A stretch of DNA of 64,000 bases from Chitinophagales bacterium (GTDB lineage Bacteria > Bacteroidota > Bacteroidia > Chitinophagales > CAIOSU01). Positions 1 to 8,167 of the stretch are shown one piece after another; within the stretch, counting starts at the first letter, position 1; every line of letters starts with the position of its first letter. Below the pieces are notes generated by a model. That model was not told the origin of the DNA, did no database searches, and saw only the letters and a program-made list of their open reading frames with translations. Made by a program: the position numbers and the translations under genes. Location of the stretch: NCBI GenBank assembly GCA_040877935.1, contig JBBDNB010000032.1, positions 26,056 to 90,055 on the forward strand, written 5' to 3'.

Positions 1-83
1 ATTTAAAAGAAAAAAAATCTATATTCAGGCGTTTTTTTAGTTGAATAGACAAATTGGCAACAATCATTTATAACTTTTGAGTT

Positions 84-1193
84 TTGAATAGTTTAGAACA
101 AATCCCTGTTTTTAATCTGGTCTTTTTCGGCCTTTTCTTTGCCATTGCCATATTTTTTTCAATATTGATTAATTTCTTGATTTTAAGGTTTTCAAGAAAT
201 CTTGGAATGCGGAATGTGCAGGAAGCCGGAGAACAGATCAGGTGGAGTGCTGAATCAAAACCTTCACTCGGGGGCTTTAGCTTTTATATTGTTTTTCTGA
301 TTTCCATAGCTGTATTGGGTATTGCGCCCTTAGATGGCAATGAATATTTCAGCAAAGAATTGATTGGCCTATTGGTAGCATCAAGCCTGGGCTTTTTACT
401 TGGACTTGCAGACGATGCCTATAATACCAATCCACTGGTGAAGTTTATAGGGCAGTTTACCTGTGCAAGCCTGCTTATACTCACCGGATACACCATAGAA
501 GCAACCAATATTCCAGAGCTCAATTACCTGCTTTCAATGATTTGGGTCATTGGGCTGATGAATTCCATCAATATGCTGGACAATATGGATGGCATTACTA
601 CATCCGTGTCTATTTCTATTCTGCTGGGCGCTTTATTGCTGATTTTGCTAAACGGGTATATAGACAATCATTACCTGATTATAATTCTTGGGGTTCTAGG
701 AAGTTTAATAGGCTTTTTGTTTTTCAACTGGCATCCTTCAAAAATGTATATGGGCGATACCGGTAGCCAATTCCTGGGTGTATTGCTTGCAGGCATAAGT
801 ATGCTGTTTTTCTGGAATTTCAGGAGCAATAATATTGAGTTTTTTGAGCTCCGTCAATTCATTATTCCAGCTTTGCTTTTTATAGTGCCACTGATTGATA
901 CTACAACTGTTTTTATAAGAAGGCTTGCAAGAAGACAATCGCCATTTGTTGGCGGGAAAGACCACATCACGCACCATCTGGCCTATCTCGGACTCTCCGA
1001 CAGGTGGGTTGCTGTCGTGCTTTTTCTTATCTCTTTAATTTCCATTCCACTGGTTTATTTGGTTTATCAAAATTTTGCAGAATGGAAGTTTCAATATACT
1101 TTAATGGGGGTGGGTTATTGCCTTGCGCTGTTTTTGATCTTTCAGTTGCTTTACGAAAAAGGAAAAAGAATGCAAAAGCACAAAAAAGAATAA
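84..1193 (+). CDS. WecA/TagO/MraY-family undecaprenyl-phosphate sugar-1-phosphate transferase
   Basis: A 369-residue polytopic membrane protein that should transfer a HexNAc-1-phosphate from a UDP-sugar to undecaprenyl phosphate, starting O-antigen, capsule or other envelope glycan synthesis. Family motifs are present in order: the aspartate-rich LADDAYNTNP (about residues 107-116), NSINMLDNMDGI (about 160-171), NWHPSKMYMGDTGS (about 215-228) and the histidine-rich KDHITHHLAYLGLS (about 291-304). Roughly ten hydrophobic segments are visible. The start is TTG; the first in-frame ATG lies after the first membrane segment, so TTG is preferred. tryptophan 2,3-dioxygenase follows 9 bp downstream on the same strand but is functionally unrelated. 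MraY itself is less likely because no murein-synthesis genes surround it. Positions 1-83 hold no recognisable gene. Confidence 0.88.
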   Translation: MNSLEQIPVFNLVFFGLFFAIAIFFSILINFLILRFSRNLGMRNVQEAGEQIRWSAESKPSLGGFSFYIVFLISIAVLGIAPLDGNEYFSKELIGLLVASSLGFLLGLADDAYNTNPLVKFIGQFTCASLLILTGYTIEATNIPELNYLLSMIWVIGLMNSINMLDNMDGITTSVSISILLGALLLILLNGYIDNHYLIIILGVLGSLIGFLFFNWHPSKMYMGDTGSQFLGVLLAGISMLFFWNFRSNNIEFFELRQFIIPALLFIVPLIDTTTVFIRRLARRQSPFVGGKDHITHHLAYLGLSDRWVAVVLFLISLISIPLVYLVYQNFAEWKFQYTLMGVGYCLALFLIFQLLYEKGKRMQKHKKE

Positions 1194-1202
1194 ATTACTA
1201 AT

Positions 1203-2162
1203 ATGGAACAGGATCCGCTATTGACCGAGAAACTTGAAAAACTCCGGGAGAAATATGCTGCTATGGGTCAGGATATGCTGTCCTATATTGACGGTTTGCT
1301 TTATGCTGATTACCTGACTTATTGGGATTATATCCGCCTTGATGTGCTACTGAACTTACAAGTTCCCCGTACACCCTATCCCGATGAAAAGATATTTATC
1401 CTATACCACCAGATTACAGAGCTTTATTTTCGCTTGGTATTGCATGCAGGAGAGCAAGTGAGGGAGCGCGGAGATAAACTTACGTCATCTTTTTTTACCA
1501 CGCAGGTGAAGCGCATGAACAGTTATTTCGAAAGTCTGATCAAGTCTTTTGAAATAATGATCGAAGGCATGGACAAGCAGCAGTTTCTGAAATTTAGAAT
1601 GGCTCTGCTGCCTGCCAGTGGATTTCAATCTGCTCAATATCGAATAATTGAGTTGATGGCTACCGATGCCTACCTTTTGACATGGCATGAAAAAAGAGCA
1701 GAGTTCGATAAGCGGACAGACGCCAAAAGATTGTACAAAAACCTTTACTGGAAAAAAGGGGCAACTGAATTGGAAACCAAAAAGAAAACGCTAACACTCA
1801 AACAATTTGAGGTCAAATATGGAGATGATTTCATAGAAATGATCGATGAATATCGCAAGCAAAACCTTTATTTTCTATATCGCAAGCTAAAAAGGGAAAG
1901 CAAAGAAAACCTGGATAATTTAAAACACGAGCTGCGCAAATTAGACCATTATGCAAATGTGCAGTGGCCATTAATGCACTACCGCTCTGCTGTGCGTTAT
2001 CTGCAAAAAGATCCTGAAGACATTAAAGCAACAGGCGGTACCAATTGGCAAAAATACCTGCCTCCGAGAAACCAGTTCATTGTTTTTTATCCCGAACTCT
2101 GGACAGAATTGGAATTAAAGGAATGGGGCGTGAAAGAATTCCGAAAAGAATTTATGCCTTAA
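1203..2162 (+). CDS. kynA: tryptophan 2,3-dioxygenase
   Basis: A 319-residue heme dioxygenase that opens the indole ring of L-tryptophan to N-formylkynurenine, the first step of the kynurenine pathway. The family signature YLTYWDYIRLDVLLNLQ is present near residue 38, followed by DEKIFILYHQITELYF with the active-site Phe and distal His. SGFQSAQYR carries the substrate-carboxylate Arg, and MHYRSAVRYL near residue 258 carries the proximal heme His, followed by TGGTNW. The length is slightly above the usual 270-290. The 3' end overlaps the convergent RidA-family gene by 11 bp, and the facing operon encodes late enzymes of the same pathway. Kynurenine formamidase, monooxygenase and kynureninase are not in the window. 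Confidence 0.93.
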   Translation: MEQDPLLTEKLEKLREKYAAMGQDMLSYIDGLLYADYLTYWDYIRLDVLLNLQVPRTPYPDEKIFILYHQITELYFRLVLHAGEQVRERGDKLTSSFFTTQVKRMNSYFESLIKSFEIMIEGMDKQQFLKFRMALLPASGFQSAQYRIIELMATDAYLLTWHEKRAEFDKRTDAKRLYKNLYWKKGATELETKKKTLTLKQFEVKYGDDFIEMIDEYRKQNLYFLYRKLKRESKENLDNLKHELRKLDHYANVQWPLMHYRSAVRYLQKDPEDIKATGGTNWQKYLPPRNQFIVFYPELWTELELKEWGVKEFRKEFMP

Positions 2163-2583
2163 AGGCTGCAATACACTTTAACTCTATTGCAATAGGAGTG
2201 GGTAAGCTGTTTACTTCCACCGTGGTTCTACAAGGTTGGTTTTCCTTAAAATACTCCGCATAAATGCGATTGAAAGCATGAAAATCCCTTTTCATATTGG
2301 TAAGGAAAACCGTTACGTCCACCAAGTCTTCCCATTCAGCTCCGGAGGATTCCAAAATGGCTTTTACATTCTGAAATACAGAATGGCATTGTGCTTCAAA
2401 ATCAAATTCCTTGAAATTTCCGTTGTGGTCCAATTCCAGTCCCGGAACTTTTGAATCGTTTTTATCAGAATTGGCCCTTCGAGGCCCTACTCCCGAAAGA
2501 AATAATAAATTTCCCGCTTTCTTGGCATGAGGATACAAGCCAACCGGCTTAGGTGCTTTATCGCTGTATGTTTTGTCACTCAT
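2152..2583 (-). CDS. RidA-family deaminase, probable 2-aminomuconate deaminase
   Basis: 143 residues, RidA/YjgF/UK114 family. RidA proteins hydrolyse reactive enamines and imines; members beside aminomuconate-semialdehyde dehydrogenase in kynurenine clusters act as 2-aminomuconate deaminases. The family Arg (R119 in CRTTVEVNSLP) and Glu (E134 in AIELKCIA) are both present. The ATG at 2583 was chosen: it is 2 bp downstream of the dehydrogenase stop, and a longer in-frame extension would lie inside that gene and lacks family similarity. It is the last gene of the SDR-ALDH-RidA operon, and its stop lies inside the end of convergent kynA. The family call is firm. The substrate is inferred from the neighbours; a generic RidA housekeeping role is the alternative. 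Confidence 0.85.
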   Translation of the reverse strand: MSDKTYSDKAPKPVGLYPHAKKAGNLLFLSGVGPRRANSDKNDSKVPGLELDHNGNFKEFDFEAQCHSVFQNVKAILESSGAEWEDLVDVTVFLTNMKRDFHAFNRIYAEYFKENQPCRTTVEVNSLPTPIAIELKCIAAFKA

Positions 2584-2585
2584 AA

Positions 2586-4031
2586 TTATTGGTATTTGAT
2601 GCAAATGTTTTTTGCTTCTGTGAAAAAACGCATGGCTTCCCAGCCACCTTCCCGTCCCACACCTGATTGTTTGGTGCCTCCAAAGGGAGTCCGCAAATCG
2701 CGCAAAAGCCAGGTATTGACCCATACAATGCCACTTTCTATTTTTTCCGCCATACGATGTGCCCTGTTTAGATTATTCGTCCATATTGTAGATGATAGAC
2801 CATAAGCTGTGCTATTGGCAAATTCCAAAACTTCCTGTTCTTCTTTGAAAGGAATCAGACTGACTACAGGGCCGAATATTTCCTCTTGGTTGATTTGGCA
2901 AAAAGCATCTAGTCCTTCGATGATTGTGGGTTCAAAGAAATAGCCCTGTTTACAGCGGCCATCAAGGGAAATACGTTTTCCTCCTGCTATTATTTTTCCT
3001 CCGCTTTTCACTGCCAGATCAACATAATGCTCAATTTTTTCCAAATGTGCTTTTGAAACCACTGCCCCCATCTGATTTTTAGGATCTAATGGATCGCCAA
3101 TATTCAAAGCTTTGACTTTTGCTGCAAATGCGGTTTTAAATTTTTTGTAAATGCTTTCCTGGATAAAAATTCGGGAACCACACAAACAAATCTGTCCCTG
3201 ATTGGCAAATGAGGATTTCACAGAAGTATTCAGTGCATTTTCAAAATTGGCATCATCGAAAATAATATTGGGGTTTTTTCCGCCCAATTCCAATGAGAGT
3301 TTCTTGAACATCGGTGCTGCGGTGGCTGCTATTTGTTTGCCAGTTTGTGTTCCTCCCGTAAATGAAATTGCCTTGATTTTCGGGTGCGATACAATTTCCT
3401 GCCCGATTTCAGCTCCATTGCCGTGCAAAACATTCAATACACCTTTTGGAAAACCTATCTCAATACAGATTTTACTCAAAATAAAAGCCGTCATCGGGGT
3501 GATTTCGGAGGGTTTGGCAATCACACAGTTTCCTGTTGCAAGTGCCGGAGCTATTTTCCAGGTGAAAAGATACAAAGGTAAATTCCAGGGGGAAATACAG
3601 CCCACAATTCCCAAAGGTCTGCGCAGCGTATAATTGATGGCCTCGCCTTCCATAAAATGCGATTCTGAGGCAAATTGCGAAGCTGCTTTGGCAAAAAACC
3701 TAAAATTGGCTGAAGCCCTTGGGATATCCACTGCACGGGCCAATTTTTCGGGTTTTCCATTGTCCTTGCTTTCAGCAGCTACCAATGCATCCATATGCGC
3801 TTCAATGGCATCGGAGAGTTTCAGTAGCCATTCTGAGCGGGTTTCATGACCGCAATTGCTCCATTCCGGAAAAGCTTTTTGTGCAGCTTCTACTGCAATA
3901 TCTAAATCCTTTTTATTAGAAAGCGGGATTTTAGAATAGCATTTTCCGGTGGCGGGTTCAATATTGTTTAGCCATTGTCCGGATTCCGGCTCTATGAGTT
4001 TGCCATTGATATAATTCAGTAGTTTTTCCAT
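2586..4031 (-). CDS. aldehyde dehydrogenase, probable 2-aminomuconic 6-semialdehyde dehydrogenase
   Basis: 481 residues, NAD(P)-dependent aldehyde dehydrogenase superfamily, the usual length for hydroxymuconic/aminomuconic semialdehyde dehydrogenases (ALDH8-like). Visible motifs are SPWNLPLYL (cofactor/substrate Asn), FTGGTQTGK (nucleotide binding), LELGGKNP (general-base Glu) and NQGQICLCGSRIF with the catalytic Cys. A C-terminal LLRDLRTPFGGTKQSG carries the arginine typical of the muconic-semialdehyde subgroup. It would oxidise 2-aminomuconic semialdehyde to 2-aminomuconate, the substrate of the RidA-type deaminase downstream. The start codon overlaps the SDR stop by one base (TAATG), so the operon is probably translationally coupled. 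The family is certain; the substrate follows from subgroup motif and context. Confidence 0.88.
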   Translation of the reverse strand: MEKLLNYINGKLIEPESGQWLNNIEPATGKCYSKIPLSNKKDLDIAVEAAQKAFPEWSNCGHETRSEWLLKLSDAIEAHMDALVAAESKDNGKPEKLARAVDIPRASANFRFFAKAASQFASESHFMEGEAINYTLRRPLGIVGCISPWNLPLYLFTWKIAPALATGNCVIAKPSEITPMTAFILSKICIEIGFPKGVLNVLHGNGAEIGQEIVSHPKIKAISFTGGTQTGKQIAATAAPMFKKLSLELGGKNPNIIFDDANFENALNTSVKSSFANQGQICLCGSRIFIQESIYKKFKTAFAAKVKALNIGDPLDPKNQMGAVVSKAHLEKIEHYVDLAVKSGGKIIAGGKRISLDGRCKQGYFFEPTIIEGLDAFCQINQEEIFGPVVSLIPFKEEQEVLEFANSTAYGLSSTIWTNNLNRAHRMAEKIESGIVWVNTWLLRDLRTPFGGTKQSGVGREGGWEAMRFFTEAKNICIKYQ

Positions 4032-4822
4032 TACAAAGATCCTGTTCTTCCGCCATCTATGGGCATATTGATGCCATTGACATATGCTGCTGCCGGGCTT
4101 GCAAGAAAAGCCGCTGCTGCCGCTATTTCATTGGGCTCGGCAAATCGTTTCAATGGTATTTTTGCTTTCATGGCTTCCTCTACTGCCTGTTTGGAAAGGC
4201 CTTTTTTAGAGGCTTTGCTCTCTACAATTTCCGCAAGGCGCTCGGTTGCAGTAGCACCCGGCAATATATTGTTTACCGTAATGCCGAATTCTCCCAGTTC
4301 ATTGGACAGTGTTTTGGACCAATTGGCCACTGCTCCGCGAATGGTATTGGATACGCCCAGCTCTTGCAGCGGCTGTTTTACAGAAGTAGAGATCACATTG
4401 ATAATGCGTCCATAGCCGCTTTTTTTCATTCCATCAAGTACCGCCTGAACAAGAATATGATTGCAGACCAAATGCTTCCTGAAAGCCTCTTGGTATTCTT
4501 CTACTCTTGCGTGAATGGCCATTCCTCCAGGAGGGCCACCGGTATTGTTTACAAGAATCTGAAATTTTTTATTGTTGTTTTTTAAATGTGCGTTTATCTT
4601 GGTCTTTAACTCGTTCGGGTTGCCGAAATCGGCTATCAGGTATTCGTGGCTTTGGCCCACGCTGTCATCCAAGTGGCGCATTACATTGGCCAATTTGTCG
4701 GCACTGCGTGCAACAAGAGTGATATTGGCACCAAGCAAGGCAAGTTCTTCAGCGATGGCGCGACCAATTCCACTACTGCTGCCGGAAACCAGGGCGTTTT
4801 TTCCTTTTAAATCTAAATTCAT
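4031..4822 (-). CDS. short-chain dehydrogenase/reductase with atypical active site
   Basis: 263 residues with a Rossmann fold. The glycine motif GSSSGIG (residues 14-20), VNNTGGPPGG (91-100), the catalytic-type serine segment NVISTSVKQ (142-150) and a C-terminal NGINMPIDGG are all present. The canonical Tyr-x-x-x-Lys dyad is not: where Tyr is expected the protein reads GVSNTIRGAVANWSK. Such Asn-x-x-Arg variants form a known divergent SDR branch, often annotated as FabG-like. It is the first gene of the SDR-ALDH-RidA operon, so a role in tryptophan or aminomuconate catabolism is inferred; the reaction is unknown. The gene is divergent from polA across 207 bp, where TAACTTTA near 4996 resembles a -7 box for polA. 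Confidence 0.82.
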   Translation of the reverse strand: MNLDLKGKNALVSGSSSGIGRAIAEELALLGANITLVARSADKLANVMRHLDDSVGQSHEYLIADFGNPNELKTKINAHLKNNNKKFQILVNNTGGPPGGMAIHARVEEYQEAFRKHLVCNHILVQAVLDGMKKSGYGRIINVISTSVKQPLQELGVSNTIRGAVANWSKTLSNELGEFGITVNNILPGATATERLAEIVESKASKKGLSKQAVEEAMKAKIPLKRFAEPNEIAAAAAFLASPAAAYVNGINMPIDGGRTGSL

Positions 4823-5029
4823 CTATGTTATTTTATTTCCCGCCTGAATTTACGAAAAATTGAAAAGCATTTTCACATAAAAGCATCTTGCATATTGAAA
4901 CTTAAACTTTCAATTTGCATAAAAAATTCTGATGCTTATTCTATTTTACCGGTGCTTTAAATCCAAAAACTAAAACAAGTCAAGCTGATAATGTAACTTT
5001 ATTCGCCTGTTAAACATCAAACAAAACCA

Positions 5030-7840
5030 ATGGCCAATTCAGACAAAAGACTCTTTTTACTCGATGCTTTTGCATTGATCTATCGTTCCTATTTTGCTTT
5101 CAGCAGAAGTCCCATTGTCAACTCCAAAGGCATGAATACTTCGGCTATTTATGGATTCACCAATACTTTAATGGAATTGCTCAACAAGGAAAACCCCTCT
5201 CATATTGCAGTGGTATTCGACTCTATGGAGCAAATTACAGACCGCGCTGCCGAGCATGATTTTTACAAAGCCAATCGGGAGAAAATGCCGGAGGATATTG
5301 CACTTGCCATTCCTATTATCAAAAAATTGCTGGAAGCCTTTCAAATTCCAACAATGGAACTGGCCGGCTATGAAGCAGATGACATTATTGGCACCCTGGC
5401 CAAAAAGGCAGAAAAGGAAGGCTATACCACCTACATGGTTACGCCCGATAAAGATTTTGGGCAATTGGTAAGCGATAATATTCTTATGTATAAACCCTCT
5501 TACCAGGGAAAGCCCAGGGAAATTCTGGGCATAAAGGAAGTAAAGGAAAAATGGGACATCGACCGAATAGACCAGGTAATAGATATGCTGGGCATGTCGG
5601 GCGATGCTTCAGATAATATTCCCGGAATACCTGGCGTGGGGCCCAAAACAGCGGTCAAGCTTTTAAAAGAATACGGCTCTATGGAAGCGTTGTACGAACA
5701 TACAGATGAGCTCAAAGGCAAACTGAAAGAACGGGTAGAAGAAAACAAAGAGCAGGCGTTCATCTCCAAGCAGCTCGCCACAATTATAATTGATGCTCCT
5801 GTTGATCTGGACGAGGAAGATGTGACCCGCTCTGAACCCAATAAAAAACTCCTGGAAGAACTCTTTACCGAGCTTGAATTCAGGGCTTTGGGCAAGCGGA
5901 TACTGGGGGATGACTTTTCTGTGAATACCGAAAAGAAAGTAAACAAGACAGGGCAGTTGGATCTTTTTAGTCAAAATGAAGGCAGCAATAATCCGCCTGT
6001 AGATGAACTTAAACCTGACAATGGAGGAAAGCATATTGAAAATACAGACCACAAATACCATCTTGTAGAAAGCGACAGTGCAATTGAAAAACTAATAGCG
6101 CTACTTGAAAAATCCAAAGGCTTTTGCTTCGATACAGAAACCACTTCCCTGGATGCCAACAACTGCGAACTGGTGGGGCTTTCTTTTTCCCTAAAAGCAA
6201 AAGAGGCTTATTACGTGCCGGTTCCAGAAGATCAGGATAAGGCCAAAGCCCTGCTCAAAAAGTTTAAAGCTGTATTTGAGGATGAGAAAATCGAGAAGAC
6301 AGGGCAAAACCTGAAATACGATATTGTGGTTTTGATGTGGTATGATGTCTTTGTGAAGGGCAGCCTATTTGATACCATGCTTGCACATTATCTACTCGAC
6401 CCCGATTCAAGCCATAAAATGGACCGTCTGGCAGAAAATTTCCTGGGATATTCCCCGGTAGATATTGAATCACTGATCGGGAAAAAAGGAAAAAACCAGG
6501 GCAGTATGCGCGATGTGCCGCTCGATAAAATAAAAGAATATGCCTCGGAAGATGCGGACATTACCCTGCAATTGCGCGAAAAGTTTGAACCCATGATCAA
6601 GGAAGAAGGCATGGATAAACTGTTCCATGAAATAGAAACACCTTTGGTAAGGGTATTGGCAGAAATGGAAAAGGAAGGCGTGGCGCTGGATACCGATTTT
6701 CTGAAAAAATATTCTGAAACGCTGAACACGGATATTTTAAAGCACCGTGAAAAAGTTTTTGAACTGGCCGGCACGGAATTCAATATGGATTCTCCAAAGC
6801 AATTGGGGACTGTGCTTTTTGACAAGATGGAAATTCCCTATACCGGCAAAAAAACCAAAACCGGGCAGTATTCCACCAATGAGGAAAAACTCTCAAAGCT
6901 GGCCAATGAACATGAAATCGTGGAATATATCCTCGATTATCGTGAGCTGACCAAGCTCAAATCTACCTATGTGGATGCATTGCCCAATGCCATCAACCCC
7001 AAAACCGGGCGGGTACATTCCCACTTTTTGCAAACTGTAACCGCTACCGGTAGGCTCAGTTCCAATAATCCCAATTTGCAAAATATACCTATCCGCACAG
7101 AGCGCGGTAGGAAAGTAAGACAGGCATTTATTCCACGTAGCGAGGAATATGTAATAATGGCCGCTGATTATTCGCAAATCGAACTTCGGTTGGTAGCTGA
7201 TATTAGCGGAGATGAGGCCATGCTCAATGCTTTCAAGGAGGGACAGGATATTCACGCTTCAACTGCGGCAAAATTGTATAAAGTGCCCTTGGAAGAAGTC
7301 ACACGAAAAATGCGCGGCAATGCCAAAATGGTCAACTTCGGGATTATCTATGGCATTTCTGCCTATGGCCTTTCGCAAAGGGCCAATATTCCAAGAAGAG
7401 ATGCAGCACAGATGATTGAAGATTATTTCAAGGAATATTCCGGTATTAAAAAATACATGACGGAATCGGTGGAATTTGCAAAGAAAAACGGTTACGCAAA
7501 AACACTGATGGGCAGAAAACGCTATTTGCGCGACATCGATTCCCGCAATGCAACGGTAAGGGGATTTGCAGAACGTAATGCCATCAACACCCCTATTCAG
7601 GGCAGTGCTGCTGATATGATAAAAATTGCAATGGTAGCTTTACATAAAGAATTGGCACAAAAAAACTGGAAGTCGAAATTGACGCTACAAGTGCATGATG
7701 AACTGGTGTTTGATGCGCACAAAGATGAATTAGAGGAGCTGAAACCCCTGGTAGAAAGCTGTATGAAAAATACATTAGACCTAAAAGTCCCTATTCTTGT
7801 GGAAATGGGAACCGGAAAGAATTGGCTTGAAGCACATTAA
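5030..7840 (+). CDS. polA: DNA polymerase I
   Basis: 936 residues with all three domains. The N-terminal 5'-3' exonuclease (about 1-290) has YEADDIIGT, TPDKDFGQL and SDNIPGIPGVGPKTA. The 3'-5' proofreading exonuclease (about 340-540) keeps its acidic residues in CFDTETTSLD and the YASEDADIT segment, so proofreading is probably active. The polymerase domain has motif A AADYSQIELR (near 712), the O-helix RGNAKMVNFGIIYG with Phe at the dideoxy-discriminating position, and motif C QVHDELVFD (near 888). The protein fills gaps and removes RNA primers in replication and repair. It is a stand-alone gene; a perfect 10-bp inverted repeat overlaps its stop codon and probably ends transcription. Confidence 0.97.
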   Translation: MANSDKRLFLLDAFALIYRSYFAFSRSPIVNSKGMNTSAIYGFTNTLMELLNKENPSHIAVVFDSMEQITDRAAEHDFYKANREKMPEDIALAIPIIKKLLEAFQIPTMELAGYEADDIIGTLAKKAEKEGYTTYMVTPDKDFGQLVSDNILMYKPSYQGKPREILGIKEVKEKWDIDRIDQVIDMLGMSGDASDNIPGIPGVGPKTAVKLLKEYGSMEALYEHTDELKGKLKERVEENKEQAFISKQLATIIIDAPVDLDEEDVTRSEPNKKLLEELFTELEFRALGKRILGDDFSVNTEKKVNKTGQLDLFSQNEGSNNPPVDELKPDNGGKHIENTDHKYHLVESDSAIEKLIALLEKSKGFCFDTETTSLDANNCELVGLSFSLKAKEAYYVPVPEDQDKAKALLKKFKAVFEDEKIEKTGQNLKYDIVVLMWYDVFVKGSLFDTMLAHYLLDPDSSHKMDRLAENFLGYSPVDIESLIGKKGKNQGSMRDVPLDKIKEYASEDADITLQLREKFEPMIKEEGMDKLFHEIETPLVRVLAEMEKEGVALDTDFLKKYSETLNTDILKHREKVFELAGTEFNMDSPKQLGTVLFDKMEIPYTGKKTKTGQYSTNEEKLSKLANEHEIVEYILDYRELTKLKSTYVDALPNAINPKTGRVHSHFLQTVTATGRLSSNNPNLQNIPIRTERGRKVRQAFIPRSEEYVIMAADYSQIELRLVADISGDEAMLNAFKEGQDIHASTAAKLYKVPLEEVTRKMRGNAKMVNFGIIYGISAYGLSQRANIPRRDAAQMIEDYFKEYSGIKKYMTESVEFAKKNGYAKTLMGRKRYLRDIDSRNATVRGFAERNAINTPIQGSAADMIKIAMVALHKELAQKNWKSKLTLQVHDELVFDAHKDELEELKPLVESCMKNTLDLKVPILVEMGTGKNWLEAH

Positions 7841-7856
7841 CTGATATTAATGTGCT
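7831..7856 (+). terminator. inverted repeat overlapping the polA stop codon
   Basis: AGCACATTAA (7831-7840) and TTAATGTGCT (7847-7856) form a perfect 10-bp stem with a 6-base loop; the left arm contains the TAA stop of polA. An A+T-rich stretch follows. It is probably a weak rho-independent terminator; the A+T-rich stem makes this tentative. Confidence 0.55.
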
Positions 7857-7893
7857 ATATTTATAATTTATAGAAGCTGCTTTACAGAATTAA

Positions 7894-7918
7894 AATTTCT
7901 ACTTTAAAAGTGGAAATT
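7894..7918 (+). terminator. second hairpin in the polA / PorE-like gap
   Basis: An 11-bp stem (one G-T pair) with a 3-base loop lies between 7894-7904 and 7908-7918. It could be a second terminator or a transcript-stability element. The rest of the 327-bp gap (7841-8167) is A+T-rich and holds no gene, only the promoter candidate near 8113. Confidence 0.4.
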
Positions 7919-8085
7919 GTAAATAATATAACTTTAATTTGCAAACATTTAGCGGAATACTACTGGAGTTAAAACATACATTTGTCAGGCATTTTTAATC
8001 TCGAAAGCTTTATTCCATATAAATTTTTGAATTACTATTTCATATAAATTATTACACACTGAATTTTTCTCATTAATCTTAAATA

Positions 8086-8120
8086 TTTGTCTGAAACGAA
8101 TTGTATTTTTTATATTTTTG
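8086..8120 (+). promoter_or_regulatory. Bacteroidota-type promoter for the PorE-like gene
   Basis: TATTTTTG at 8113-8120 fits the TAnnTTTG -7 box. A TTTG at 8086-8089 could be the -33 element, with a 23-bp spacer slightly longer than the usual 19-21. The start codon is 48 bp downstream. Confidence 0.5.
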
Positions 8121-8167
8121 ATTCCTGGTTTTACTAAAGTCTAAAAGATTTTCAATACAGCACAATT

